A DNA stretch of 10,111 nt from Promethearchaeota archaeon (GCA_030615235.1 JAUWZR010000077.1:1-10111), one strand, 5' to 3'. Counted from the first letter of the stretch, positions 1 to 6,970 are shown. The notes: a model not told the origin generated them from the sequence alone. Translations and numbers: made by a program.

Positions 1-1
1 A

Positions 2-1765
2 GAATATAATCAACCTGCCCTTGAAGTAATTATGGAACATTTACATTCTGGAGGAAAGTTCGATAATAAAAGCTATAAAATCTCCGGAGGTTTACATGGA
101 GTTGGGCTTTCCGTTGTTAATGCCCTTACAGAATGGATGGATGTTGAAATTTGTAGAGATGGACAACTCTACAAACAAAGGTTTTCTAAAGGAAAAAAAG
201 TATCAGAACCAGAAATAACCAAAATAGAAAACCGAAAATCGTATACTAAAATCTCTTTTTATCCAGATGATACAATATTTGAATTTGACAAAAACGAAGT
301 AATTTATAATCCTTCTACCATAACCAATAGGATGCGAGAGCTTGCGTTCCTTACTCCTCAAGCTCGGTTTGAGCTCCATAATAAAATTAAAGATGAAAAA
401 GAAGAGTTTTTTTACGAGGGTGGAATCAAAGAATTTATTTCCTATTTGAATAAAGATAAACAGCCTCTCCATGATGACATTATATACATAAGCGAGTCGT
501 CCAAAAATGAAGAAGGTTCAATTATTTACTGTGATTTAGCGATGCAGTATAATACTACATATCAATCTAATATTCTTACTTACGCTAATACAATTAATAC
601 CGTTGAGGGAGGAGTACATCTTACAGGATTTAAATCCGCACTTACAAGAACGTTTAATTCGTATGTTGAAAACTTCATGGATAAGAAGTATAAAGAACAT
701 GTCTTAAGCGGTGCTGATACTAGAGAAGGGTTATCAGCTGTAATTTCTGTTAAATTGCCAGATCCACAATTTGAAAGCCAAACAAAAATCAAACTGGGTA
801 ATCCCGATGTTAGGCAAATCGTAAGTCAAATAGTTACTGATAAATTGACTCAATACTTAGAAGAACACCCCCAAATAGCTAAAAAGATAGTATTAAAAAC
901 GATTAATGCAAAATTGGCAAGAGAAGCTGCCCAAAAAGCGAGATTATTGATCCGCAGAAAATCCGTATTGGATAGCGCGAGAATGCCTGGCAAACTAGCT
1001 GATTGCTCGTCAAACGATCCAAAAGAATGTGAAATTTTCATAGTTGAAGGTAATTCAGCAGGAGGTTCAGCAAAACAAGGAAGAGATAGAACCTATCAAG
1101 CAATATTACCTTTAAGAGGTAAAATATTAAATGTAGAAAAAGCTCGTATGGATAAAATCCTGCAAAATAATGAAATTCTTTCAATTATTAAAGCATTAGG
1201 AGTGGGAATCCAAGGACTTAATGAAGCAAATGGCACATCTAACGGTAATGGAGACGATGAGGATTCCGAAGAAACAGAACCGGAATTAGATTTAAGTAAA
1301 TTGCGATATCATAAGGTGATCATCATGTGTGATTCTGACATCGACGGAAAACATATCGAAACTCTCCTGCTTACATTCTTTTTCAGATATATGCGAGCTC
1401 TAATAGATGGGGGGTTTCTCTATTTAGCTGCGCCACCCCTCTATAAAGTATCGTATAAGAGAGATAAGTTTTATGTTTTATCAGATAAAGGAAAAGAAGA
1501 AAAACTTGAAGTATTAGAGAAAAAACATAACATAAAGAATATAGAATCAGTAAAGGTCCAAAGATATAAGGGTTTGGGTGAGATGAACCCCGAAGAATTA
1601 TATGACACGACAATGAATCGGGAAACAAGGCTTTTGAAAAAGGTTACTTACGATAATTATATTGAAAACGACCTTATTTTCACGAAGCTGATGGGTAAAG
1701 AGGTATTATCCCGTAAAAAGTTTATTTTTGCCAATTTTGATGAGGTTAATGTTTTAGACGTTTAA
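2..1765 (+). CDS. gyrB: DNA gyrase subunit B, 3' part (5' end outside window)
   Basis: GyrB supplies the ATPase and TOPRIM parts of the A2B2 gyrase. The frame is open from base 2, and the codons before the first internal ATG (base 32) read as GyrB (EYNQPALEVIMEHLHSGGKF), so the gene is cut by the window edge. Residues are numbered from base 2. Seen in order: GHKL ATP-lid motif GGLHGVGLSVVNAL; transducer with EGGVHLTGFK and the ATP-sensing QTK loop; TOPRIM acid in EGNSAGGSAKQGRDR (Glu349); metal triad DSDIDG (Asp444, Asp446, Asp448); and the tail motif QRYKGLGEMNPEELYDTTMN. The end at ...NVLDV matches the usual GyrB C-terminus. Two oddities stand out. Asn351 replaces the usual Asp of EGDSAGG, and about 22 Gly/Asn/acidic residues (406-427) are inserted just before the conserved LRYHK segment of TOPRIM. 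The large insertion of Escherichia coli GyrB, which lies further along, is absent. gyrA follows after 41 bp, so co-transcription is likely. ParE is possible by sequence, but the partner is a gyrase-type A subunit. Confidence 0.97.
   Translation, partial: EYNQPALEVIMEHLHSGGKFDNKSYKISGGLHGVGLSVVNALTEWMDVEICRDGQLYKQRFSKGKKVSEPEITKIENRKSYTKISFYPDDTIFEFDKNEVIYNPSTITNRMRELAFLTPQARFELHNKIKDEKEEFFYEGGIKEFISYLNKDKQPLHDDIIYISESSKNEEGSIIYCDLAMQYNTTYQSNILTYANTINTVEGGVHLTGFKSALTRTFNSYVENFMDKKYKEHVLSGADTREGLSAVISVKLPDPQFESQTKIKLGNPDVRQIVSQIVTDKLTQYLEEHPQIAKKIVLKTINAKLAREAAQKARLLIRRKSVLDSARMPGKLADCSSNDPKECEIFIVEGNSAGGSAKQGRDRTYQAILPLRGKILNVEKARMDKILQNNEILSIIKALGVGIQGLNEANGTSNGNGDDEDSEETEPELDLSKLRYHKVIIMCDSDIDGKHIETLLLTFFFRYMRALIDGGFLYLAAPPLYKVSYKRDKFYVLSDKGKEEKLEVLEKKHNIKNIESVKVQRYKGLGEMNPEELYDTTMNRETRLLKKVTYDNYIENDLIFTKLMGKEVLSRKKFIFANFDEVNVLDV
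1217..1282 (+). other. Acidic low-complexity insertion in GyrB TOPRIM region
   Basis: About 22 codons encode Asn, Gly, Ser and many Asp/Glu between the conserved ...ALGVGIQG and ELDLSKLRYHK segments. In typical short GyrB proteins these two blocks are joined directly. The frame stays open and the flanks are well conserved, so this is an in-frame insertion, probably a flexible acidic loop. No function is claimed. Confidence 0.7.
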
Positions 1766-1806
1766 TTTGTTCTTTTATTTTTTTAATTAAAATTTAGGTT
1801 TAGGTT
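1766..1806 (+). promoter_or_regulatory. gyrB-gyrA spacer: T-rich tract and duplicated Shine-Dalgarno
   Basis: The 41-bp spacer starts with a T-rich tract (about 1766-1785), of the kind that can end transcription in archaea, so some transcripts may stop after gyrB. It ends with two tandem TTTAGG copies (AGG at 1796-1798 and 1802-1804). Each AGG sits 8 nt before a possible gyrA start: GTG at 1807 and ATG at 1813. The sequence alone cannot decide which is used. Confidence 0.45.
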
Positions 1807-4326
1807 GTGAATATGACTGTAGAAAATATTAAAGAGATTTTACTAAAAGATGAAATGAAGAGTAGTTATATAGATTATGCAATGTCAGTCGTCGTCGGAC
1901 GCGCTATTCCTGATGTACGGGATGGACTCAAACCAGTGCATCGTAGAATTATATATGCGATGGCAGATAATAATCAGTTTTACAATACTCCTCATGTAAA
2001 ATCTGCGAGAATCGTAGGAGAAACAATGGGTAAGTATCATCCTCATGGAGACGCCGCAGTATATAATAGTTTAGTACGCTTAGCGAAAGACTTTTCTATG
2101 AGATATCCATTAATCCACCCTCAAGGAAATTTCGGCTCAGTTAACGGAGATCTTCCTGCTGCTATGCGTTATACCGAAGCACGGTTAGCACAAATAGCTA
2201 ATGAGTTAATAGAGGATCTAGATAATGAAACAGTAGAATTTCAGCCGAATTTTGACGATAGTCTTCAAGAACCTGTGTTTTTACCTGCCAAGCTTCCAAA
2301 TCTTTTAATCAACGGAACAAAAGGTATAGCAGTTGGAATGGCAACATATATGCCCCCGCATAACTTGACCGAAGTATGCCAAGGAATAATGGCCACTGTT
2401 GATGATCCCGAAATATCAGTAGAGGAACTTATGGAAATAATTAAGGGTCCTGATTTCCCCACAGGAGGAACTATTATAAATACAAACGGTATATACACCG
2501 CTTATTCAATTGGAACGGGAAGTCTCACTTTGAGAGGTACTGTAGAACTTGAGACTAAAGGAAATAAAAATAGCCTAATTATTACAGAAATCCCTTATTT
2601 AGTGAATAAAACAACTCTTGTTGAATCAATTGCGAGACTAATTAAGGATGGAATCCTAAAAGATATACGTGATTTAAGGGACGAATCTGACAGGAAAGGA
2701 ATGCGTATTGTAATCGATTTAACGAAAAATGCTCAACCTGTAATACTTAAAAACATTTTATTTAAAAGAACTAGACTTCAGACTAATATTAGCATAAATA
2801 ATCTAGTTTTAATAAACAATGGAAAACAGCCTAAAATTCTCAATTTAAAAGAAATTATCGACGAATACATTGAACATCGCCTCATAATAACTACTAAAAG
2901 AACCCAGTTTTACCTTAAAAAAGCTAAAGCTCGACTCCATAGAGTTGAAGGTCTTTTAATTGCTTTAAGTAATATTGATGAGGTAATAAAAATAATAAAG
3001 AGTGCTAGCGATATCAATGATGCGAAACAAAAATTAAAAGTCGCCTATAAATTAAGTGATATTCAAGTTCAAGCCATACTGAGCATGCCATTATCGCGTT
3101 TGACTAATTTAGAGCAACAGAAGCTAGTGGACGAAGCAAAGACACTGAATGAACACATTAACGAATATGAAAAGATATTAGAAAGCAAAAAAATAAGATT
3201 AGATATTATTAAGCAAGAACTAACAGATTTAAGTAAAAAATATGGGGATAACAGAAAAACAAGAATCGAAATTATAGAGGATAAAGACATAAAAGAGATT
3301 AAGAGACAAGATTTAGTAAAAAATGTGCCAACAATTATAATTTTTACAAAAAATCAGTATATAAAAAGAATCTCGGTAGAAGATTATCGTTCTCAAGGGC
3401 GGGGTGGACGTGGAAAAAAAGGAATGACCGTACGTGAGGAAGATATCATAGACAATTTGTTTGTCTGCTATACTCACGATACCATCCTCATTTTTACATC
3501 TAAAGGTCGCGTTTATTCATTAAAATGTTTTGAAATCCTATTACAGCAACGCACTGCTAGAGGAAAACCTATTATTAATCTGATTCCACTACAAGAAGGA
3601 GAAAGAATATCCGAGATGATTCCTATTCATAATTTTGACACGAATGAAATGCTCATTATGACCACTAAAAACGGAATAATTAAAAAGAGCCCCTTAAGAC
3701 TGTTTTCAAAATTTAAATCTACAGGTGTAAGAGCCCAACGTATAAGACCTAACGACGAGTTAATAAGCGTGAAAAGACTTTCAAACGCTCTCCAAGATAT
3801 TTTTATAGCAACCAAGTTAGGTTATGCTGTTAGATTCGACGAATCAGAATTACGAGAATTAGGAAGAACATCTATGGGTGTTAAAGGCGCTGAATTAAGG
3901 GAAGGAGACGAAGTAATTGATAGCTTACTCGTAAATGATGATAACATTATTCTGACATTGACTGAAAAGGGTTATGGACAAAGAACCTACTTAAAAGAAT
4001 ATCGTAAAACGGGTCGTGCTGCTAAGGGAGTGAAAAATATTACTTTAGATCCCTCAAAAAAAGACAAGGTTATTGCAATAAAAATTGCAAAACTTATGGA
4101 TATTTTGATAGGTACAGAGCAAGGACAAGTCATAAGAGTGCCTGTGGACACGATAAGAATTACTCATAGAAAAGCTAAAGGCGTTAGAGTGATAAAACTT
4201 TATGCTAATGATTCTGTTGTCGCAATTGGTAAGTGTGCAACAAAAACTGACGAAGTAGAAGTAGAAGAAATAGAAGAAGTAGAAGAAATAGAAGAAGTAG
4301 AAGAAGAAGAAGAAGAAGAAAAATAA
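1807..4326 (+). CDS. gyrA: DNA gyrase subunit A
   Basis: GyrA cuts and rejoins DNA, and its C-terminal pinwheel wraps DNA so that gyrase supercoils it negatively. Numbering is from GTG 1807; ATG 1813 is equally plausible and removes two residues. Seen: N-terminal SSYIDYAMSVVVGRAIPDVRDGLKPVHRR; the winged-helix HPHGD segment (78-82); catalytic Tyr122 after Arg121 in AAMRYTEARL; the tower (IPYLVNK, GMRIVIDL); the coiled-coil/gate region (about 360-500); and a GyrA box QGRGGRG (530-536). Later degenerate box repeats (such as GRAAKGVKNI and RKAKGVRVIKL) fit a six-bladed C-terminal domain. The GyrA box argues for gyrase over topoisomerase IV ParC. At 839 residues the length is normal for the family. 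Positions 83 and 87 of the quinolone pocket are Ala and Asn. The protein ends in an acidic repeat tail (about 815-838). gyrB lies 41 bp upstream. A cupin gene converges, leaving only 23 bp after the stop. Confidence 0.97.
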   Translation: MNMTVENIKEILLKDEMKSSYIDYAMSVVVGRAIPDVRDGLKPVHRRIIYAMADNNQFYNTPHVKSARIVGETMGKYHPHGDAAVYNSLVRLAKDFSMRYPLIHPQGNFGSVNGDLPAAMRYTEARLAQIANELIEDLDNETVEFQPNFDDSLQEPVFLPAKLPNLLINGTKGIAVGMATYMPPHNLTEVCQGIMATVDDPEISVEELMEIIKGPDFPTGGTIINTNGIYTAYSIGTGSLTLRGTVELETKGNKNSLIITEIPYLVNKTTLVESIARLIKDGILKDIRDLRDESDRKGMRIVIDLTKNAQPVILKNILFKRTRLQTNISINNLVLINNGKQPKILNLKEIIDEYIEHRLIITTKRTQFYLKKAKARLHRVEGLLIALSNIDEVIKIIKSASDINDAKQKLKVAYKLSDIQVQAILSMPLSRLTNLEQQKLVDEAKTLNEHINEYEKILESKKIRLDIIKQELTDLSKKYGDNRKTRIEIIEDKDIKEIKRQDLVKNVPTIIIFTKNQYIKRISVEDYRSQGRGGRGKKGMTVREEDIIDNLFVCYTHDTILIFTSKGRVYSLKCFEILLQQRTARGKPIINLIPLQEGERISEMIPIHNFDTNEMLIMTTKNGIIKKSPLRLFSKFKSTGVRAQRIRPNDELISVKRLSNALQDIFIATKLGYAVRFDESELRELGRTSMGVKGAELREGDEVIDSLLVNDDNIILTLTEKGYGQRTYLKEYRKTGRAAKGVKNITLDPSKKDKVIAIKIAKLMDILIGTEQGQVIRVPVDTIRITHRKAKGVRVIKLYANDSVVAIGKCATKTDEVEVEEIEEVEEIEEVEEEEEEEK
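4252..4323 (+). repeat. Coding tandem repeat for the acidic GyrA tail
   Basis: The last 24 codons before the stop are almost only GAA, GTA and ATA. An 18-bp unit encoding Glu-Glu-Ile-Glu-Glu-Val occurs twice in tandem, preceded by a partial copy and followed by a run of seven GAA codons broken only by the last AAA. Such a tract can expand or shrink in steps of three bases without breaking the frame. The product is an acidic C-terminal tail. In Escherichia coli an acidic GyrA tail tunes DNA wrapping, so a similar role here is inference. Confidence 0.85.
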
Positions 4327-4349
4327 AGAATGATATTCCTATTAGAGTT

Positions 4350-4709
4350 CTATTCATTCAGATATGGAACTGAACATAAAAATATAAAATCAATTTTACC
4401 AAGATTTGCAATTCCATGCTTTTCATTTGGGGAAATATAAATAACATCTCCATTTTCAACGATTTCTTCTGTTCCAGAATCGTTGTAAAACTTCCCTTTA
4501 CCACTTAATATATAAATTTCATGGTCTTGGGGGTGACTATGAAGAGGTACTTCAGTTTCAGGCTTAATTTCAAATCGTCTCATAGCAAAATTTTTAGCCC
4601 CGTCATGCTCATCGTCAATTAACCATCTAACATAAACATTTTTGACAGGAGTACCATCGCTTAATACTGCGGGTTTATTCTCCACTTGTTTATAATTTTT
4701 TTTTCGCAT
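4350..4709 (-). CDS. Small single-domain cupin protein
   Basis: This is a 119-residue cytosolic protein with one cupin (double-stranded beta-helix) barrel. Motif 1 is seen as HSHPQDHEIYILSG, giving likely metal ligands His57, His59 and Glu64. Motif 2 is seen as GDVIYISPNEKHGIAN, giving His98 and the usual Asn102. All four ligand positions are present, so a bound divalent metal is likely. Stand-alone cupins of this size include sugar isomerases, dioxygenases and binding proteins, and nothing here picks a substrate. The start is ATG, with no Shine-Dalgarno in the 20 bases before it, which suggests a leaderless or very short-leader mRNA. The gene converges on gyrA with a 23-bp gap and diverges from the GIFT-like gene across 72 bp, so it is probably its own transcription unit. 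Confidence 0.88.
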   Translation of the reverse strand: MRKKNYKQVENKPAVLSDGTPVKNVYVRWLIDDEHDGAKNFAMRRFEIKPETEVPLHSHPQDHEIYILSGKGKFYNDSGTEEIVENGDVIYISPNEKHGIANLGKIDFIFLCSVPYLNE

Positions 4710-4781
4710 AATTAAATTAATTTTTAATCTAATAAAATAATATCATATATTAATTGATATTCATATAAAGGATTTTGACTT
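4710..4781. promoter_or_regulatory. Divergent promoter region, cupin / GIFT-like gene
   Basis: This 72-bp, nearly pure A/T spacer lies between two genes that start in opposite directions, so it must hold both promoters. It contains several TATA-like stretches (around 4744-4752 and 4762-4768), but none can be assigned firmly. For the rightward gene, AAAGGA at 4767-4772 is a plausible ribosome binding site about 9 nt before the ATG at 4782. The leftward cupin gene has no such site. Confidence 0.5.
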
Positions 4782-5708
4782 ATGAAGACTGAATTTAATA
4801 TTGGTTTTGATTATTCTCATCAGAACAAATTAAATATTGAGGATCCTGGCTTTAATGATTTTATAGAATATTTACTCAATTCAGATTTAAAATTGGGAAA
4901 AATTGAAGCAGGAATTACTTATGAAAAATTAGCAGATTACAACTTGTTTATAATTGGAGTTCCAATTGCTGATTCTCATATTAGCTCTGAAGAAATTGAA
5001 TATTTAACCAAGTATGTTGAAGATGGCGGATCTCTTCTTATTGTAAATGATAAGGGAGGAGATCTGGGAAATAAAAATAATTTAAACGAATTAACTCAAA
5101 ATTTTGGTATTAAATTCAATCCCGATCATCTTTTCGATAATAAAAATTTTTCAAAAGACATTTCTCGACCAATAATCAAGGATTTTAAGACTCATTTTAT
5201 TACGCGAGATATCACCCAAATTATTCACTCTAATGGCTGTACCATTGAGATCGACGAATCTGTCGAGACCGAAGACATTGATGTTTCTGCAATTGCATTC
5301 TCTTCTGGAGAATCAGCGTGGCATAAGATTTTTGACGGAGAGGATTGGGTTGACGAACCGGTAGAAAAGGCCCCTATACTCGCAATAGGGCACTATGGTC
5401 TTGGAAAAATTGTAGCTATTGGAAATTTGTCTCTATTTTCTGGTTTTCACGCTCTATATGGTATACACGCTATGGATAACTTTAAATTGATTTCTAACAT
5501 CATTTCTTGGCTCATGAATAAAGCACATTCCCAAGAAGCACAGTTATCACAACCTATATATGTAACCGTTCCGATTGAACAAGATTTATATTATTGGATG
5601 AAAGGAAAACTCGACGAAGAACGATGGAAAAATGTCGAAGAAATCGTAAATTTTGCCCTTAAAGTCGTCAAATTTAGAATACGAAAGCAAGAAAGTCAAG
5701 AAGAATAA
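4782..5708 (+). CDS. GldG/IFT52-like (GIFT-type) domain protein, function unknown
   Basis: This is a 308-residue soluble protein with no signal peptide or membrane segment. Residues 1-115 follow the pattern of the GIFT domain shared by bacterial gliding protein GldG and eukaryotic IFT52: FDYSHQNKL at the start, ITYEKLADYNLFIIGVP, SSEEIEYLTKYVEDGGSLLIVNDKGGD, then NNLNELTQNFGIKFNPD. This alternating strand-helix pattern is a glutamine-amidotransferase-like Rossmann fold, but I see no Cys-His-Glu catalytic triad, so a binding or scaffold role is more likely than an enzyme. Residues 197-245 (LAIGHYGLGKIVAIGNLSLF) complete the fold, where such proteins report on restored open space. A linker (about 248-258) leads to a charged helical C-terminus. 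The family call is from memory of the motif pattern. A DUF4350-type relative is the alternative. The phosphoesterase gene follows after 49 bp and is probably co-transcribed. Confidence 0.62.
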   Translation: MKTEFNIGFDYSHQNKLNIEDPGFNDFIEYLLNSDLKLGKIEAGITYEKLADYNLFIIGVPIADSHISSEEIEYLTKYVEDGGSLLIVNDKGGDLGNKNNLNELTQNFGIKFNPDHLFDNKNFSKDISRPIIKDFKTHFITRDITQIIHSNGCTIEIDESVETEDIDVSAIAFSSGESAWHKIFDGEDWVDEPVEKAPILAIGHYGLGKIVAIGNLSLFSGFHALYGIHAMDNFKLISNIISWLMNKAHSQEAQLSQPIYVTVPIEQDLYYWMKGKLDEERWKNVEEIVNFALKVVKFRIRKQESQEE

Positions 5709-5745
5709 TTTTGTATGAATTAATATTAACGTAATCTAAGTAGTC

Positions 5746-5750
5746 AAGGT
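5746..5750 (+). promoter_or_regulatory. Shine-Dalgarno of the phosphoesterase gene
   Basis: AAGGT lies 7 nt before the ATG at 5758. It supports this start, which also places the first phosphoesterase motif at the usual distance from the N-terminus. Confidence 0.55.
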
Positions 5751-5757
5751 TTTTTGA

Positions 5758-6300
5758 ATGATTCAAACAGATAAAGAAGAAATTTTAATCGGATTATTAT
5801 CTGATACGCATGTCCCCCAAAGTACAAACAAAGTACCTGATGTTTTATTTGAAGATTTTAAAAACAGGAATGTTGATTATGTGTTTCACATGGGAGATTT
5901 CACCTCTATTGAGATATATGAGAAACTAATTGAGATGTTTGGGAGTGATAAAGTCGTAGCAGTCCGAGGTAATATGGATTCTGATTCTAATTTAACGCAA
6001 AAGTTACCCGAGAAATTAGAATTTAAAATCTATGATCATAGTGTTTTGATGCTTCATGGAATGGGTGGTCCAAATATTATAATAAAACGATTGATTAAAA
6101 AACTAGATCTACTTAATTCCAATTACGATCTTGTGATTTTTGGACACACTCATCGACCAGTTAATGAAATAAGTAATGGAATTCTATTCTTTAATCCCGG
6201 AACAACAACACCTATAGATAATAAATTTACAGTGATATCCTCTTATGGGTATCTGAAAATTACCAGAGACACAATTAGTCCTGAGATTGTATATTTATAA
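5758..6300 (+). CDS. MJ0936/YfcE-family metallophosphoesterase
   Basis: This 180-residue cytosolic phosphodiesterase uses two metal ions. All metallophosphoesterase motifs are present: DTH (Asp16, His18), GD (Asp47), GNMD (Asn72), LHG (His100) and GHTH (His130, His132). Relatives such as Methanocaldococcus MJ0936 and Escherichia coli YfcE hydrolyse artificial phosphodiesters, and their natural substrates are mostly unsettled, so no substrate is assigned. Length and motif spacing are normal. GNMD differs from the GNCD found in several relatives at a residue that is not a metal ligand. The gene follows the GIFT-like gene after 49 bp in the same direction, with a weak Shine-Dalgarno, and converges with the GTPase gene across 49 bp. 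VPS29, a retromer subunit of eukaryotes, belongs to the same fold family, but similarity at that level is shared by all members and does not imply trafficking. Confidence 0.92.
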   Translation: MIQTDKEEILIGLLSDTHVPQSTNKVPDVLFEDFKNRNVDYVFHMGDFTSIEIYEKLIEMFGSDKVVAVRGNMDSDSNLTQKLPEKLEFKIYDHSVLMLHGMGGPNIIIKRLIKKLDLLNSNYDLVIFGHTHRPVNEISNGILFFNPGTTTPIDNKFTVISSYGYLKITRDTISPEIVYL

Positions 6301-6349
6301 CTATTCTTTAATTAAAATTAAGGTAAAGATAAATTAAAAAAGTTAGAAT
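6301..6349. terminator. Convergent AT-rich terminator region
   Basis: This 49-bp spacer separates the stop codons of two converging genes. On the - strand a T-rich run (about 6334-6340, then further T clusters) follows the GTPase stop. On the + strand TTTAATTAAAATTAA follows the phosphoesterase stop. T-rich tracts without a strong hairpin are typical archaeal termination signals. Assignment is by position and composition only. Confidence 0.35.
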
Positions 6350-6964
6350 CTAAGGATTTTCGATTGATTTACCTGATAGCTTCTTATAGTGGTTAAGCAC
6401 TGCTTGTCGAGCGGCATAAACAAAAGCTCTTTTTACATTAACTCCAGTAATCGCTATAGTTTCGTAAATTAAGCAGTGGTTAAGTTTTGCTGTATCTAGT
6501 ACTTGCCTTAACTTAGAAATCTCTACTATATCTTCTAAATCCCTTTTATTCGCTAAAACAACTATTGGTACTTCAGGTGGATCAAAAAGTGCTGCTGGAA
6601 TTAATTTATCTCCATAGAATTTAAGTAATTCCTTGAGAGACCAAATATTTTCCCCCCATTGATCTATTAGACTGTCCCATGTGAGTATCACTGCGTCGGT
6701 CCCCTTCAGAACAGTCTGGCGCTGGAACTTATGTCTGCGCTGCCCCGCAACGGTGTAAACCTGGAAGACCACATTTGACACTCTAGCTACTACTCGGTCA
6801 AAAAACAATGTACGTCCAGTAGGATCTTGGATCTGCTGCATATCTCCACTTGCAAGCCCCTCTCGGTGATAAACCCATTCTAATGCGGTCGTTTTTCCTC
6901 CCAGTGAAGCGCCGTAAAAACAAATTTTGAAAACAAGAGTTCCGTCTCCTCGTCTACTTGGCAT
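6350..6964 (-). CDS. MglA-like small Ras-superfamily GTPase
   Basis: This is a 204-residue GTP-binding switch protein. Motifs: G1/P-loop GASLGGKTT (18-26, Lys24); switch I GRTLFFDR (50-57, Arg51, Thr52); G3 TVAGQRRH (71-78, Gln75); G4 NKRD (139-142); and G5-like ETIAITG (168-174). The DRTLFFD/TVPGQ/NKRD pattern marks the bacterial-archaeal MglA group rather than Ras, Rab or Arf proper: the usual G3 Asp is Thr71, as in MglA. Arg51 matches the MglA switch-I residue that acts as an intrinsic arginine finger. No C-terminal prenylation motif or membrane segment is seen, so the protein is likely cytosolic with effector-driven recruitment. No MglB/Roadblock gene lies in the window. The ATG is supported by GAGGTCAT 6 nt upstream. 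The 5' half of the gene is about 48% G+C, far above its surroundings. MglA proteins control polarity and motility in bacteria; the role here is unknown. Confidence 0.9.
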   Translation of the reverse strand: MPSRRGDGTLVFKICFYGASLGGKTTALEWVYHREGLASGDMQQIQDPTGRTLFFDRVVARVSNVVFQVYTVAGQRRHKFQRQTVLKGTDAVILTWDSLIDQWGENIWSLKELLKFYGDKLIPAALFDPPEVPIVVLANKRDLEDIVEISKLRQVLDTAKLNHCLIYETIAITGVNVKRAFVYAARQAVLNHYKKLSGKSIENP

Positions 6965-6970
6965 TGGTTA

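Noticed and set aside
203..472. Antisense open frame of 89 codons within gyrB, plus similar short ones in gyrB and gyrA.
   Set aside because: They overlap strongly conserved gyrase sequence, are Phe/Ile-rich by composition, and have no ribosome binding site or family resemblance.
4252..4323. CRISPR or non-coding tandem array at the gyrA end.
   Set aside because: The repeat is in frame, encodes an acidic tail before the stop codon, and has no spacers.
1807..4326. Topoisomerase IV subunit ParC instead of GyrA.
   Set aside because: A GyrA box (QGRGGRG, 530-536) and a full set of C-terminal blade repeats are present, and the gene pairs with a GyrB-like subunit.
6350..6964. Eukaryote-like Ras, Rab or Arf GTPase.
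   Set aside because: G3 reads TVAGQ rather than DxxGQ, switch I reads RTLFFD, and no C-terminal prenylation or N-terminal myristoylation signal exists. These fit the MglA group.
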